Shown in pieces: positions 22,976 to 32,999 of a stretch of 64,000 nt of DNA. Below the pieces are notes generated by a model that was given only the letters and a program-made list of their open reading frames with translations, was not told the origin of the DNA and searched no databases. This DNA is from Poa pratensis (taxonomy: Eukaryota > Streptophyta > Magnoliopsida > Poales > Poaceae), in the NCBI GenBank assembly GCA_947311845.1, contig CAMZMU010000111.1, positions 27,992,084-28,056,083 on the forward strand, given 5' to 3'. Made by a program: the position numbers and the translations under genes. How positions within the stretch are numbered: position 1 is the first letter of the stretch; each line of letters opens with the position of its first letter.

Positions 22976-25058
22976 GGATGTCTCTTTCTTCTACTTGAAC
23001 ACCATTCTGTGTTGTCATTTTACTTGTTTCCTAACATGGCATGCTCCTTTTTTGGTTTTCAATGCATTAGTCAGTGTATTTTATATGTATGAATAATATG
23101 GACCATGTATCAGTGTGTTCAAATGATTCATATTTTTTCTTTGGGGTTTTCATTTGTTTTCTTGAGTTTTGTTTTTGGGCGGGGGGGGTAACTCCGCCTA
23201 CCATCTTTTCTAAAGGTGGTAGCCGGTTCCAAGCCCGGGTAAAGGAGGAGGACCCTTTTCTGTCTCTTTTTTTTTTTCAATCTCCCTTGGTAGGTGTCAT
23301 TTTTTTTCAGTGATTCAGTATCTATCGATGTACCCGTGGCTTGTTTTAACCATCTCAGAGCTCAATATATGGTAGTCAAGAAACTGATGAACGAAAATGG
23401 TTCTTAATTTCTTGCTTGCTGAATTGGCGGCTGTTTTTACTTGCTGGTCGTGTTGTGGTGTTCTTTTCTTTGTTCTGATCACCTCTGAGCCTGGCTCTTG
23501 TAACTTGCAAGTTTTGATCAGTTTGCTGAGAAAATGTTTTGTGATCTCTGCCTGCATCTGATCCTCTTTTCTCTGCCGACCATTGTTGGAGCTGTATGGA
23601 AGATGTCCGAGTAGTGTTCATTGTCTTTTTCTGGAAGTTTTCAGTGAACTTTGTCTTACCATTCGCTGGTATGGTTGCTCTGAAACTTCGATGCTGTTCC
23701 TTGTTCTGATTTACCTCTGGTGCTGGCTCTTTTTTTGTAAGTTGTCTGCTGTGTGAGTTATGATCAGTTGACAAAGTTGAGAAGATGTCCCAGTAGTTTT
23801 CATTGTCTTTTTTTCTGGATCTATTTTCCCTGTGAAAACCTTGCGCTATATTACATGGAGCAGTCCATGGGAAGCAAGGCCAATTGTTACAGATAGTCAT
23901 GTCTATATGTTTTACGCTTCCTGGACCTATATATATTGCTTCCATCCATTCTACTGCAGAGGCACAACATACCCCTTTTTTACCCTTGTTTTTGTCATTC
24001 ATCCCACAGCTTTTACAATCGATAAGGTTGATTGTATTATTGATTTCATTTGTCTCTTCACGCCATATATGCAGATGGCTTGTGGTACGCCATATTTTTT
24101 CCCAACCTAACTGAATAATGTGCTAGTGATCTTCTAAATCACAGAGCATTTTTCATATGGAACATGCCATCTATATGAGTTTTGCTTATTCACATATGCA
24201 CACTACCGTCAGTTTTCTTTTTAGGTTGTTTCAGTTCTAGTTTATGTCTCATAGTTTCTATATCTTTTCTATATCTATGTTCTGCATAGATGCTGGAACC
24301 AACTATATTGTTGTTACTCCTTTGAAACTAGCGTGGCAGTTTTGGCAGTGCTGCCTACGTAAGAACTACCTGAATATTTTCTGTACGTAGGGGGAATTTA
24401 CCTGTAGATTGCATGGTTGTGTGGAGGTCTGTTTGGTTGAATTGCCCATAAATGCAGCTCGCTCCATCATCAGCATATGTTCCTGCTTCTGTTTGGATAG
24501 GAAGAGACATGAATTCGTCAGAGAAGAACATGAACTGGCTTTAGGATTAACTGGCTGAAGATGAACTCATCTCAGGGCCTCAACCTCCAGCTCAATTTCA
24601 GATCCATGGGGGGGGGGGGACCCCCTGCGTGGGATCCTGTGCTGCGCCCAGGTGAGTTTGCTTGATATCTGGAGGCCTTGTTTTCAGATCCATGGTGGAG
24701 GAATCCCCTTATTTTTCCTGGCTGTGTTCTTTAATTTGGAGCCGTCAGTCGTGGTGTGCTGCCTTTTGTCTGACGGGGGCGTGGCTGCAGCTGACGAGAG
24801 CAGCGTGTTTTCTTGAAGAGGAAGAAGGTGCCTTTCGGTTTTGGGCTGCAGGCTAGTTGCTGTTGCTGCTGCTTAATGGCCAGTGTCGGGTTTGGTTTTG
24901 CGCTTTTTGAAATTGGACCCGTTTAGCTACTCTTCTTTCTCTGTTTTCCTGAGCGCGGGAAGGAAGACTGAAATTTGTTTCTCTGTCAGTCGAATCTCAG
25001 TCTGCTCTGTGAGGTGGGGACGTCGTGACCACGTGGAGTGTTTTGATTGGTCCAAAAA
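22976..25058. other. 3' part of the MULE without an intact gene
   Basis: It holds an odd motif at about 23180-23255 (GTAACTCCGCCTACC ... AAGGTGGTAGCCGG) that can fold on itself and looks like a fragment known from plant retroelement transcripts. It also holds a partial copy of the B3 gene start (listed separately). A minus-strand 208-codon ORF (23376-24002) has no recognisable domain. Confidence 0.5.
23919..24097 (+). pseudogene. Truncated duplicate of the B3-gene 5' region
   Basis: This stretch repeats 21685-21890: a CCTATATATAT core, then TCATCCCACAGCTT, GACAAGGTTGA-like text, and the acceptor plus start codon (GCAGATGGCTTGTGGTACG). Similarity stops five codons after the ATG. It is therefore a promoter, leader intron and start codon without the rest of the gene. 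Confidence 0.8.
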
Positions 25059-25107
25059 ACGACTGACGACGAAATGAATTTCAGTCAACTGACCAATAGA
25101 CACTCCC
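25059..25107 (-). repeat. Right terminal inverted repeat of the MULE
   Basis: Reverse complement of the left end at the same spacing. Contains ACGACTGACG and TTTCAGTCAACTG and is followed by the target duplication TAAAACAA at 25108-25115. Confidence 0.8.
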
Positions 25108-25128
25108 TAAAACAATAGCCTAACTTAT

Positions 25129-25860
25129 CTAAACATAGTCTAACTTTAACTTAATTACTATGACAATAAGTGAAGATGTCGGTGGTGGCGGTGGTTTCTC
25201 GTTCTCGATGTCCTCGATTAGGCCATCGAGCTCCTTCCAGTTTACGTCGTTTTCGTTGTCCTCGGGCATCTGGAAGCGGCGCAGCGCCTCCTCCAAGTCC
25301 TCCCAAACCTTGGGACCACTGTTCATCTCGAAGTCCGGCGGCCCGAGGACGATGGAATGCCCGCGCAGCAAGTCGTGCTCAACGACGAAAAAGTGTCCAA
25401 CTTGCGTGAAGCCAACCTGCTGTCGGGATACCGGTACTCCTCCTCTATCATGGTCGCCCGACACACTCGTATGCGGGAGGCACGTTCCTCGCTTGTGGAT
25501 GGCGGTGGCACAGAAACATGTTCGGTACGCGACAGGATGCGGCGCCGGACAATAGGGTTCACGAACGCCTCCGCCTCGTCTTTGGTGAGGGTGTTTCAGC
25601 GCCGCCACTCGGACGGAGGAGGAGGTGAAGACGGGGCGGCACACGGAACAACAACACGGGATGAACATGGCTCGTTGTCATGGGTGCAACGCCTGCCAAA
25701 CGAGCCGCGAAGTGGAGCCGCCGCGCGCAAGGCTCGACAAGACGAAGCGGCTTTTGCCCGCGGCCATCGAACGAGGGCTTTTAAAGCCCCAACAACGAGG
25801 CATGGCGATTTTATAACCCTAATCGGGACATGGGAGGGTGGGGTGAAGTGAGTGTGTGTG
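25129..25860 (-). pseudogene. Degenerate gene-like ORF of unknown family
   Basis: On the minus strand a TATA-like TTATAAAATC (25807-25816) precedes a GC-rich reading frame. The frame runs from a TLTKDEAEAFVNPIVRRR stretch (about 25.57 kb) through FVVEHDLLRGHSIVLGPPDF to an acidic tail (DGLIEDIENEKPPPPP). The frame changes at least twice. I do not recognise the family; it may be a repetitive gene-like sequence. The Mutator-like element inserted into or beside its 3' end. Confidence 0.4.
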
Positions 25861-26705
25861 GTAAGTGGTGAACCAACCTCATAGTATTAAAAAGGACGTT
25901 GGCGGTGAGAGGTTGCCACGTGGGGTCGCTGCGGATGCGGGCGAAAGAAGGCGGATGTGTACAAATATTCTTTTGGGGCCACCGTTGGAGCATGATTTTT
26001 GTGGAGCAAGACAGTTTCACAGAAATGGGGAGGAAATGGGGTAACCCGGTTGAGTAGCCTTTAAAACACCATAGACGCACCGATCCACTACTACACGTGC
26101 TTACTCATATGGCACGTTCTAGACGCTTTGCACGTTTTCGAATAGTTAATATTCTATATACTAGTTGAATGCCCGTGCGTTGCTACGGGCTATCCGGATT
26201 GTTGCATCGCCACACATGCATGTCTAGTGCACAAACAAAGACATTTAATTATCATTTGAAAGATAATACCATCCACTTTCTCTCGCTCCCCCTCACTTGT
26301 TGGCCCTCGTCTATGCGGGCCCTAGGCGGCCACGTCCCCGGCATGGCCGTCATGCCGAAGGTTGGGGCGATTCTCCCTATATATCCGAGATGAAGTGACC
26401 CACGTCCTTGATGACGGTGCATCGTGCGGCCCGGCCTTGAGAGTCGGCAAGTGGCACAGTGTTATGGTGTGTCAGCATTAACTTTGGTGGCGGTGTAAAA
26501 TTGGATCTAAATTCATATGTTATTTATGATTTAGACCACGAAGTGTCGGCTGTGAGCGGGTAGGATCTAAACTCCGACATCGTGGGTCCTTTGTAGGAAA
26601 ATCCGTGGCCTAGGGCCCCACGCTTTTCAAGACGTCGTTGTACTCATGTGGACGTATTTGGAGACGGTGCCTAGCAGCGCCATAAGTGGACAAGGACGAC
26701 ATGTA

Positions 26706-26825
26706 CTCCATTCGTCCACAAAAGATGTCTCAACCTAGTCTAAATTTACATGTATCTACACAAAAACTTATGTCTAGGTATGCAAATTTGGCATACGTTA
26801 AACATCCTTTTATGTACGAAGAGAG
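26706..26825. mobile_element. Stowaway-like MITE
   Basis: Ends CTCCATTCGTCCACAAAA and TTTTATGTACGAAGAGAG are inverted repeats of the Stowaway/mariner CTCCCTCCGTCC type, flanked on both sides by TA. 120 bp, nested in the Helitron. Confidence 0.75.
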
Positions 26826-26836
26826 TAGTTCATCAC

Positions 26837-26997
26837 GACCTCGACGCCAGAGGCTGTGGATGCATAGTCACAGCGCACCTCGCCTCCGTTGCCGTGGTAT
26901 TTTTTTTCCGATTGATTGACCTCGACGCCAGAGGCTGTGGATGCATAGTCACAGCGCACCTCGCCTCCGATGCCGTGGTATTTTTTTCCGATTGATT
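26837..26997. repeat. 80-bp tandem duplication
   Basis: The unit GACCTCGACGCCAGAGGC ... CCGATTGATT occurs at 26837-26917 and 26918-26997 with one substitution and one T-run difference. Confidence 0.9.
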
Positions 26998-27481
26998 GTT
27001 CAAATTTTGGTCCGCTCAAGTGGTAGTGGAAAGAACCTCAACAGATGTTGGTGAGGCGAGGTCTGGTGGCACCTGACCTTGATTACGGTGAAAATTTAAT
27101 ATGTACGTATATTTTGTAACTGTAAGTATACTTCATTATCCGAAAAAACTGTATGTATACAATATACTTATTCAGCTAGCTTGTCTAAGAAGAAAAAAAA
27201 ATAAGAAAAATAGCAATCGTGGCGTTGGGCCGCGTGGTGTTGCTATTGGGCCAAGTCGCTGCAGTAGCGTTGTGCTTTGTGCGGCTTTCGTGAGCTGCTC
27301 GAGGCAGAGCAACGAGCAGACAAGACCAGGACTCGTGCACGGGCGAGACCCTGAATTGAGGCGATTCTTTTTCTTTGCGGATCCGATTATCTTCCGCTGG
27401 TATTAGATAATATGCAAGGGTAAAATTGGAAATCAAAAAAGACGTACCAACACCTACTCAAGCAATATTATATAGTAGAGA

Positions 27482-28439
27482 TATATACATGCAAAACTGA
27501 ATACCAGATTCGATCGCATTCATTCAGGGATATGAAGACGAGAAACTAAAGAAATGATATGGATATAAGAGAAAATACAATACGAATAGGGGTGCAAACT
27601 GTGAAAGGCATCGTGCATGATGATATCTCTTTAGCTTTCAGATGCACTTGAGCTTGAATTTGAAATCCGATGTACAGTATATCTAACTTCATGGAGTTTT
27701 ACGGCAAGGGTAGTAAGGTCGGTTTGCACGGTGGTTCATCCTCATGTACAGTATATACTACTAGCTTATATGCCGAAGGTCAAAAGCTATCGAAAGTTTT
27801 CTAATACGAAGGAGTCTCTCCTTCTCATCGATCGTCGTCTCCGTGGCGGCTAGCCGGGCATGCATGCGTGCTTGAGCGCGCTTGCGTGCATGAGCTCGCT
27901 CGGGGCTGGACGCGGTGGCAGAACGCTGTCAGTCAGTGCATCGGGAAGAAGCAAGGCCACGGCGGGCGAGGGATGGCCGCGGTGCTGTCCAACCGATCCA
28001 TGAGCTGGATGTCCCGGATCAGGCGGTGCGCCATGGCCTGGCACTGGCACTGGCACTGATCGATCGAGCTGCTGACTCCCCTGATCGAGCTTCTGAGTCT
28101 GACGCACACCACCGTCCATCACACATTCACGCAGCCCATGTTATTCTTCTTCCTCAGGTTTGTTACTTTGGTTCCACGGCAAATCTGGTCGGCTGGTCCC
28201 GAGTTGTTCCGACGCACAGCTCGGCTGCCGGAGACGTAGCTATAGCATAGATTTCACTCCAAAAAAAAAGCGCTATGGGATGGATCGGAACCATGGCAAG
28301 ATGAAAGATTTCCACTGCCTCTGTTTTTTCTTTCTGAGCATCGCTGCTCTAGCACCGTTAGGCCAACAGCGATGACTGAGGCAGCCCAACCAAAGGCCCA
28401 AGGCCCAGGATACCTTGCAAGCCCAGTAAGCGAGTACTA
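27482..28439. other. No gene recognised
   Basis: A GC-rich patch at 27840-28060 has overlapping ORFs on both strands without recognisable domains. A CACTGGCACTGGCACTGG-type run there encodes a His-Trp repeat and is probably not coding. Confidence 0.5.
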
Positions 28440-30990
28440 GGAGAAGACGGCAACAGGGATCGCCCGTATATCGACCTGGTCGATCAGAAGAAACTTGGGC
28501 CTGGCCCATGAACTCGTTTCGACTGATTCGTTAGCGCGCATGACTGTTTCACATTTCGCATGACTGTTTCCCATTACTGTTTCGCTCCCGTATACTAAGC
28601 ATATACTAAGCATAGACTACTACATATAGCCCAAAAATATATTTCAATTCAAAATAAAGTGTACACGAAATTTATGCGCGTCAACGGATAGGTTCCATTC
28701 CTGTACTCGGTTTCGAGTTTCGTCGATTGTAACTTCTCAATTTTGAATCGATATTCGAAATCTTTTTAGACAATTTTTATCAAATTCGTCGCACTCGGTC
28801 GATTGTTTGAAATATCCTTTGACGAGTAGGTTAATGTCAACGTTTGACACAACTTTCAAGTTGTAACTTTTTTGTTTCGACGGTCATATACGAGATAATC
28901 TTGTGCCGTATGTTTAAACGTGTAGATACATGCAGATTTGAACAAAAACATCTTCTCTACATGATGAAATATGTAAAAAAAAAAAGCATCAGAAATCATG
29001 TGTAGGGTACTAGCACATTTGGAAATTATTTTTGAACGATTTTCAAAAAGTGATCAAAAAAGTATTTGAACGGAAACTATTTTTGAACGATTTTAAAAGG
29101 TGAACATAAAAAGTCTGTGAACGGAAATTATTTTTGAACGATTTTCAAAAAAGTGAACAAAAAATAGGTATTTGAACAGAAATTATTTTTGAACGATTTT
29201 AAAAGGCGAACAGAAAAAGTCTGTGAACGGAAATTATTTTTGAACGATTTTCAAAAAGTGAACAAAAAATGTATTTGAACGGAAACTATTTTTGAACGAT
29301 TTTAAAAGGCGAACAGAAAAAGTCTGTGAACAGATATTATTTTTGAACGATTTTCAAAAAAGTGAACAAAATAGGTATTTGAACGGAAATTATTTTTGAA
29401 CGATTTTAAAAGGCGAACAGAAAAAGTCTATGAACATAAATTATTTTTGAACGATTTTCAAAAAAGTGAACAAAAAAGGTACTTGAACAGAAACTATTTT
29501 TGAACAATTTTAAAAGGCGAACAGAAAAAGTCAGTGAACGGAAATTATTTTTGAACGATTTTCAAAAAAGTGAACAAAAAATAGGTATTTGAATGGAAAT
29601 TATTTTTGAACGATTTTAAAAGGCGAACAGATAAAAGTGTATGAACAGAAATTATTTTTGAATGATTTTTAAAAAAGTGAACAAAAAACGTATTTGCACG
29701 GAAATTGTTTTTGAACGATTTTAAAAGGCGAACAGAAAAAGTCTGTGAACGGATATTATTTTTGAACGATTTTCAAAAAGTGAACAAAAAGGTATTTGAA
29801 CGGAAACTATTTTTGAACGATTTTAAAAGGCGAATAGAAAAAGTCTGTGAACAGAAATTATTTTTGAACGATTTTCAAAAAAGTGAACAAAATAGGTATT
29901 TGAATGGAAATTATTTTTGAACAATTTTAAAAGGCGAACAGAAAATTTCTATGAACATAAATTATTTTTGAATGATTTTCAAAAAGTGAACAAAAAAGGT
30001 ACTTGAACGTAAACTATTTTTGAACAATTTTAAAAGGCTAACAGAAAAAGTCAGTGAACGGAAATTATTTTTGAACGATTTTTAAAAAAGTGAACAAAAA
30101 ACGTATTTGAACGGAAATTTTTTTGAACGATTTTAAAAGGCGAACAGAAAAAGTCTGTGAACGGAAATTATTTTTTATCGATTTTCAAAAAAGAACAAAA
30201 ATAGGTATTTTGAACGGAAATTGTTTTTGAACGATTTTAAAAGGCGAACAGAAAAAGTATGTGAACGGAAATTATTTTTGAACGATTTTCAAAAAAGTGA
30301 AAAAAAAGGTATTTCCACGTAAACTATTTTTAAACTATTTTAAAAGGTCCTCAAACATATATTACAAAGATTATCTCATATATGACCATCAAAAAGAAAA
30401 ACTTACAACACGAAAGTTGTGCGTTACGTTGAGATTAACCTCCTCGTCAAATGATATTTCAATCGGTCAACCAAGTGCGACGAATTTGATAAAATTCTTC
30501 GAAAAAAGTTCCGAGCATCGATTCAAAATTAAAAAATTACAATCGACGAAACATGAAACTAAGTACAGGAATGGAATCTACTCATGGACGCGCATAATTT
30601 TCGTATACACATTTATTTTAAAGTAGTTCGAACATGCACTGACACGTATACTGCATTTGGATAAGAAACATACAAGAAGCAGTTCATTTCTTAGCAACTG
30701 AACGAAACAGGAAACAGTGAACCAACTAATATTCCAGTTTTCAAAAATAAATGAAGTACGTTCGTACATGCAGCTACAAAAAGTACGAACGTAGTAGGCT
30801 TTCGAGAGAAGAACGAACGCGCACTAGAGAAAAAGGAATGCCCACGAGAGAAAAAGTAAGGCGAAACGCGAAACGCGAAAGGAACGAATGCAGCCAATAT
30901 GGGCCGGCCCAAATAGAGCGAGGGGTATGCGACTGATTTTTATTATCGACCAGGTCGATATATAGGTTTTGCCCGGCAACACCTTCTTTG
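28440..30990. mobile_element. Long-inverted-repeat (foldback-like) element enclosing a tandem array
   Basis: TATATCGACCTGGTCGAT at 28468-28485 recurs inverted at about 30946-30963. Inside, 28640-28925 and the reverse complement of 30345-30640 are colinear at roughly 80% identity by eye: TTATGCGCGTC, TCCATTCCTGTACT, TTTCGTCGATTGTAA, TATCAAATTCGTCGCACT and GAGATAATCTT are shared in order. Between the arms lies the tandem array. No coding capacity is seen. The outer limits are approximate. Confidence 0.7.
29020..30345. repeat. Tandem array, about 12 units of ~104 bp
   Basis: Each unit is two related ~52-bp halves. One contains ATTTTTGAACGATTTTAAAAGG then CGAACAGAAAAAGTCTGTG; the other contains ATTTTCAAAAAAGTGAACAAAAA then a TATTTGAACGG start. 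AAAAGGCGAACAG recurs at about 29.10, 29.20, 29.31, 29.41, 29.51, 29.62, 29.72, 29.83, 29.93, 30.03, 30.14 and 30.24 kb. Short ORFs here are repeat artefacts. Confidence 0.9.
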
Positions 30991-31914
30991 GCACCCTCAA
31001 GCCTCAACTACCCTCTTCATGTAGTCCATCTTCCTCTCCAAGCACACCTCTCGTGTAATCCCACCAAATGGTACTCCGCATATGCAAAAATATATTGTAT
31101 GTCTCTCTTTTACTTCGAATTTTGGATTGAATTGGCTAGTGCATCAATCAAATAAAGTAATATAAACAGAGGGTCTCGACGCATGTTAATCAGGGCTAGA
31201 ATCCACCCATTTTTTCTTGATTGCATGGATGGCTATAGGAGGGGTCCTCTTGTAGTGTTATTTGCAACATAGTATCTGAATGATTTCGTTTTGTTGAAAT
31301 AAAACTAAAGAGAAAATCCATGTGAATTATTAAAAGGTGCAAGGTTTAGGTAGAAGCAGGGAAAGAAAATTCGTCAGAATTTCGAGTGTATTCTGCGAAA
31401 CAAATGATTTTCGGTAAGGGGAGAGAAAATACAATATCGGCCGAAACATTTGGTCAAATTTGAATAAAGCCACGACATAACACTTCAAAGAGAAGTAAAT
31501 CATTCATGCATGTTCCTCGCATAAACTCAGTTGTTGTGTAACATAAACCCATGAGTAGGTACGTAGTTGTTTGTTAGGTTCGGAGTTCGGCTCTTCATGA
31601 GCGTGTTTAATTTTTCAAAAAATAAGTTGATCGTAGATATATCAATCTGGCCTAATTTTCTGAAAATATTCTAGGAAATTTGGTAACATTTCTCGAAATT
31701 CACGGATTTTTGTCAATGTCATTGTCATGTGCGAAAAATAACACGAGAACATAGAACCCCGGGTAGGGGGAGAGTGAGAATAATAAAACACGGAGTCTAG
31801 GGTAGAGCTTCATCTAATAAGCATCTCATGCTTTGTGCGTGCGTGGAGATGGAGGCATGAACCATGAAGTATCCGTACAGCGAATACTCAGCAACACATA
31901 CGCTGTCCTTTGTA
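30991..31914. other. No gene recognised
   Basis: AT-rich sequence without ORFs of interest or clear repeats. Confidence 0.5.
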
Positions 31915-32219
31915 GAACTTGCCTGTGGCAAGATGCTTAGGAGGGTGGTTGTACACTCAACCCACCAGAGTTCAAACCCTAGGTTTGACGCTAGTGTTTC
32001 TCATTTAGACGGAATATTCTTCAGTGGGAGGCGACGTTCCCGTCGACAGCGAGCCGCCCGTGGTGACTTCGTCAATCTCAAGACTATCCACCGGCTCAGT
32101 CTCTCGGAGGTGCTCATAGGGGTAGGGTGTGCGTGTGTGCGTTCATAGGGGTGAGTGTACGTGCGTGTTTGTGAGCGTCTGCATTGTACTATTGTACTGT
32201 GTTTTGCAAAAAAAAAAAA
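31915..32219 (+). mobile_element. Au-like SINE, plus strand
   Basis: A tRNA-type B box (AGTTCAAACCC) near 31970 is followed by a body with GTGGTGACTTCGTCAATCTC and GAGGTGCTCATAGGGGTAGG and a poly(A) tail at 32208-32219. The body matches the reverse complement of the SINE at 37774-38090. The 5' end is degenerate, so the start is approximate. Confidence 0.8.
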
Positions 32220-32379
32220 TATATTTTTTTTTATTAGGTACGATGTGTAAGCAACGTATACCTTAATTTTGATGATTCGTTTCCAAAAGAGGAAGCCTGC
32301 GGGCACTCAATCTCCCCTGATATGATGATCCTCTGAACAAAAACAGCACAAGCCGATGTATGGACCTGAACAGTGTTCA

Positions 32380-32385
32380 TATAAA
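32380..32385 (+). promoter_or_regulatory. Possible TATA box of the PGG gene
   Basis: TATAAA about 58 bp upstream of the ATG at 32443. Confidence 0.4.
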
Positions 32386-32479
32386 TGTACACCTGCCGCC
32401 TGCGTCCTCCGCCGCCGCGTGCTGTGTTCCCTCCCCGGAGTCATGGCGACGGTTGAGCACCCGGAGCACACTACATCAC

Positions 32480-32885
32480 GTCCCATATCCGGAGGCACTC
32501 CATAATGCCTCCAAAAGTCACAAAAGTGCCTCGAAATGTTTTTTGAGGCAAAAAAAAAAGTGCTGGATTTACTTGTGTAGGTAAAAGTCTTTTGTGGCAT
32601 TTTACAATAATGCCTCAAATGCTAATCTTTAGAGGCATTATTTAGTGCCTCAAAAGCTAATCTTTAGAGGCATTATTTAGTGCCTCAAAAGATAACCTTT
32701 TGAGGCATTATTGAGTGCCTCAATTGGTATACCATTTGAGGCACTTTTGATTTGTGCCTCAATTGGTATAGCATTTGAGGCACTCAATAATGCCTCCAAT
32801 GCTATACCATTTGAGGCACTTTTGATTTGTGCCTCAAATGCTATACCATTTGAGGCACTCAATAATGCCTCAAATGTACACCTTT
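32480..32885. repeat. Left subterminal repeat array of the CACTA
   Basis: About twenty TGCCTC/GAGGCA motifs in both orientations, spaced roughly 15-25 bp, including repeated AATGCCTCAAATG and TTTGAGGCACT. Such arrays bind the transposase in En/Spm-type elements. Confidence 0.85.
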
Positions 32886-32999
32886 TGGATATCACAGTAA
32901 GGTTCAAACAAATATATATTACAGTCAAATATCACATTATATTCTGGTTCAAATCACAGTAAGTCAAATATCACAGCAACCTTCAGAGACACAATCTAA

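Larger units (their letters stand above)
10631..25107. mobile_element. 14.5-kb Mutator-like element (MULE) with Ulp1, FAR1-transposase and B3 genes
   Basis: The ends form an inverted repeat: 10631-10679 against the reverse complement of 25059-25107. The inner 33 bp match at 25 positions, and both sides share GACTGAAA and CGTCAGTCGT at the same distance from the edge. TAAAACAA occurs immediately outside both ends (10623-10630 and 25108-25115). That fits the 8-9 bp target duplication of Mutator elements; the ninth base differs. Inside are a MULE/FAR1-type transposase gene (minus, disrupted), a Ulp1-protease gene (plus) and a B3-like gene (plus). MULEs carrying Ulp1-like genes are known in plants (for example Kaonashi elements and CUMULE). 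The broken transposase suggests that this copy cannot move by itself. Confidence 0.85.
26161..27481 (-). mobile_element. Small non-autonomous Helitron
   Basis: Read on the minus strand, it starts TCTCTACTATATAATATTGC, matching the plant Helitron start TCTMTAYTA. It ends with a hairpin GCCCGT...ACGGGC, then ATTCAA, then CTAG. The base before the start is A and the base after the end is T, the expected A/T insertion site. No Rep/helicase is present. It contains a nested Stowaway-like MITE and an 80-bp tandem duplication. Confidence 0.75.

Noticed and set aside
23376..24002. 208-codon minus-strand ORF in the MULE
   Set aside because: It overlaps the duplicated B3 5' region on the other strand, has no domain and no splice or start evidence.
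27868..28122. Small GC-rich genes on both strands
   Set aside because: No recognisable domain or splice structure; a CTGGCA repeat explains part of the openness.
29020..30345. Regularly spaced repeats as a CRISPR array
   Set aside because: The units are ~104 bp without unique spacers and the context is a plant nuclear genome; it is a tandem satellite-like array.
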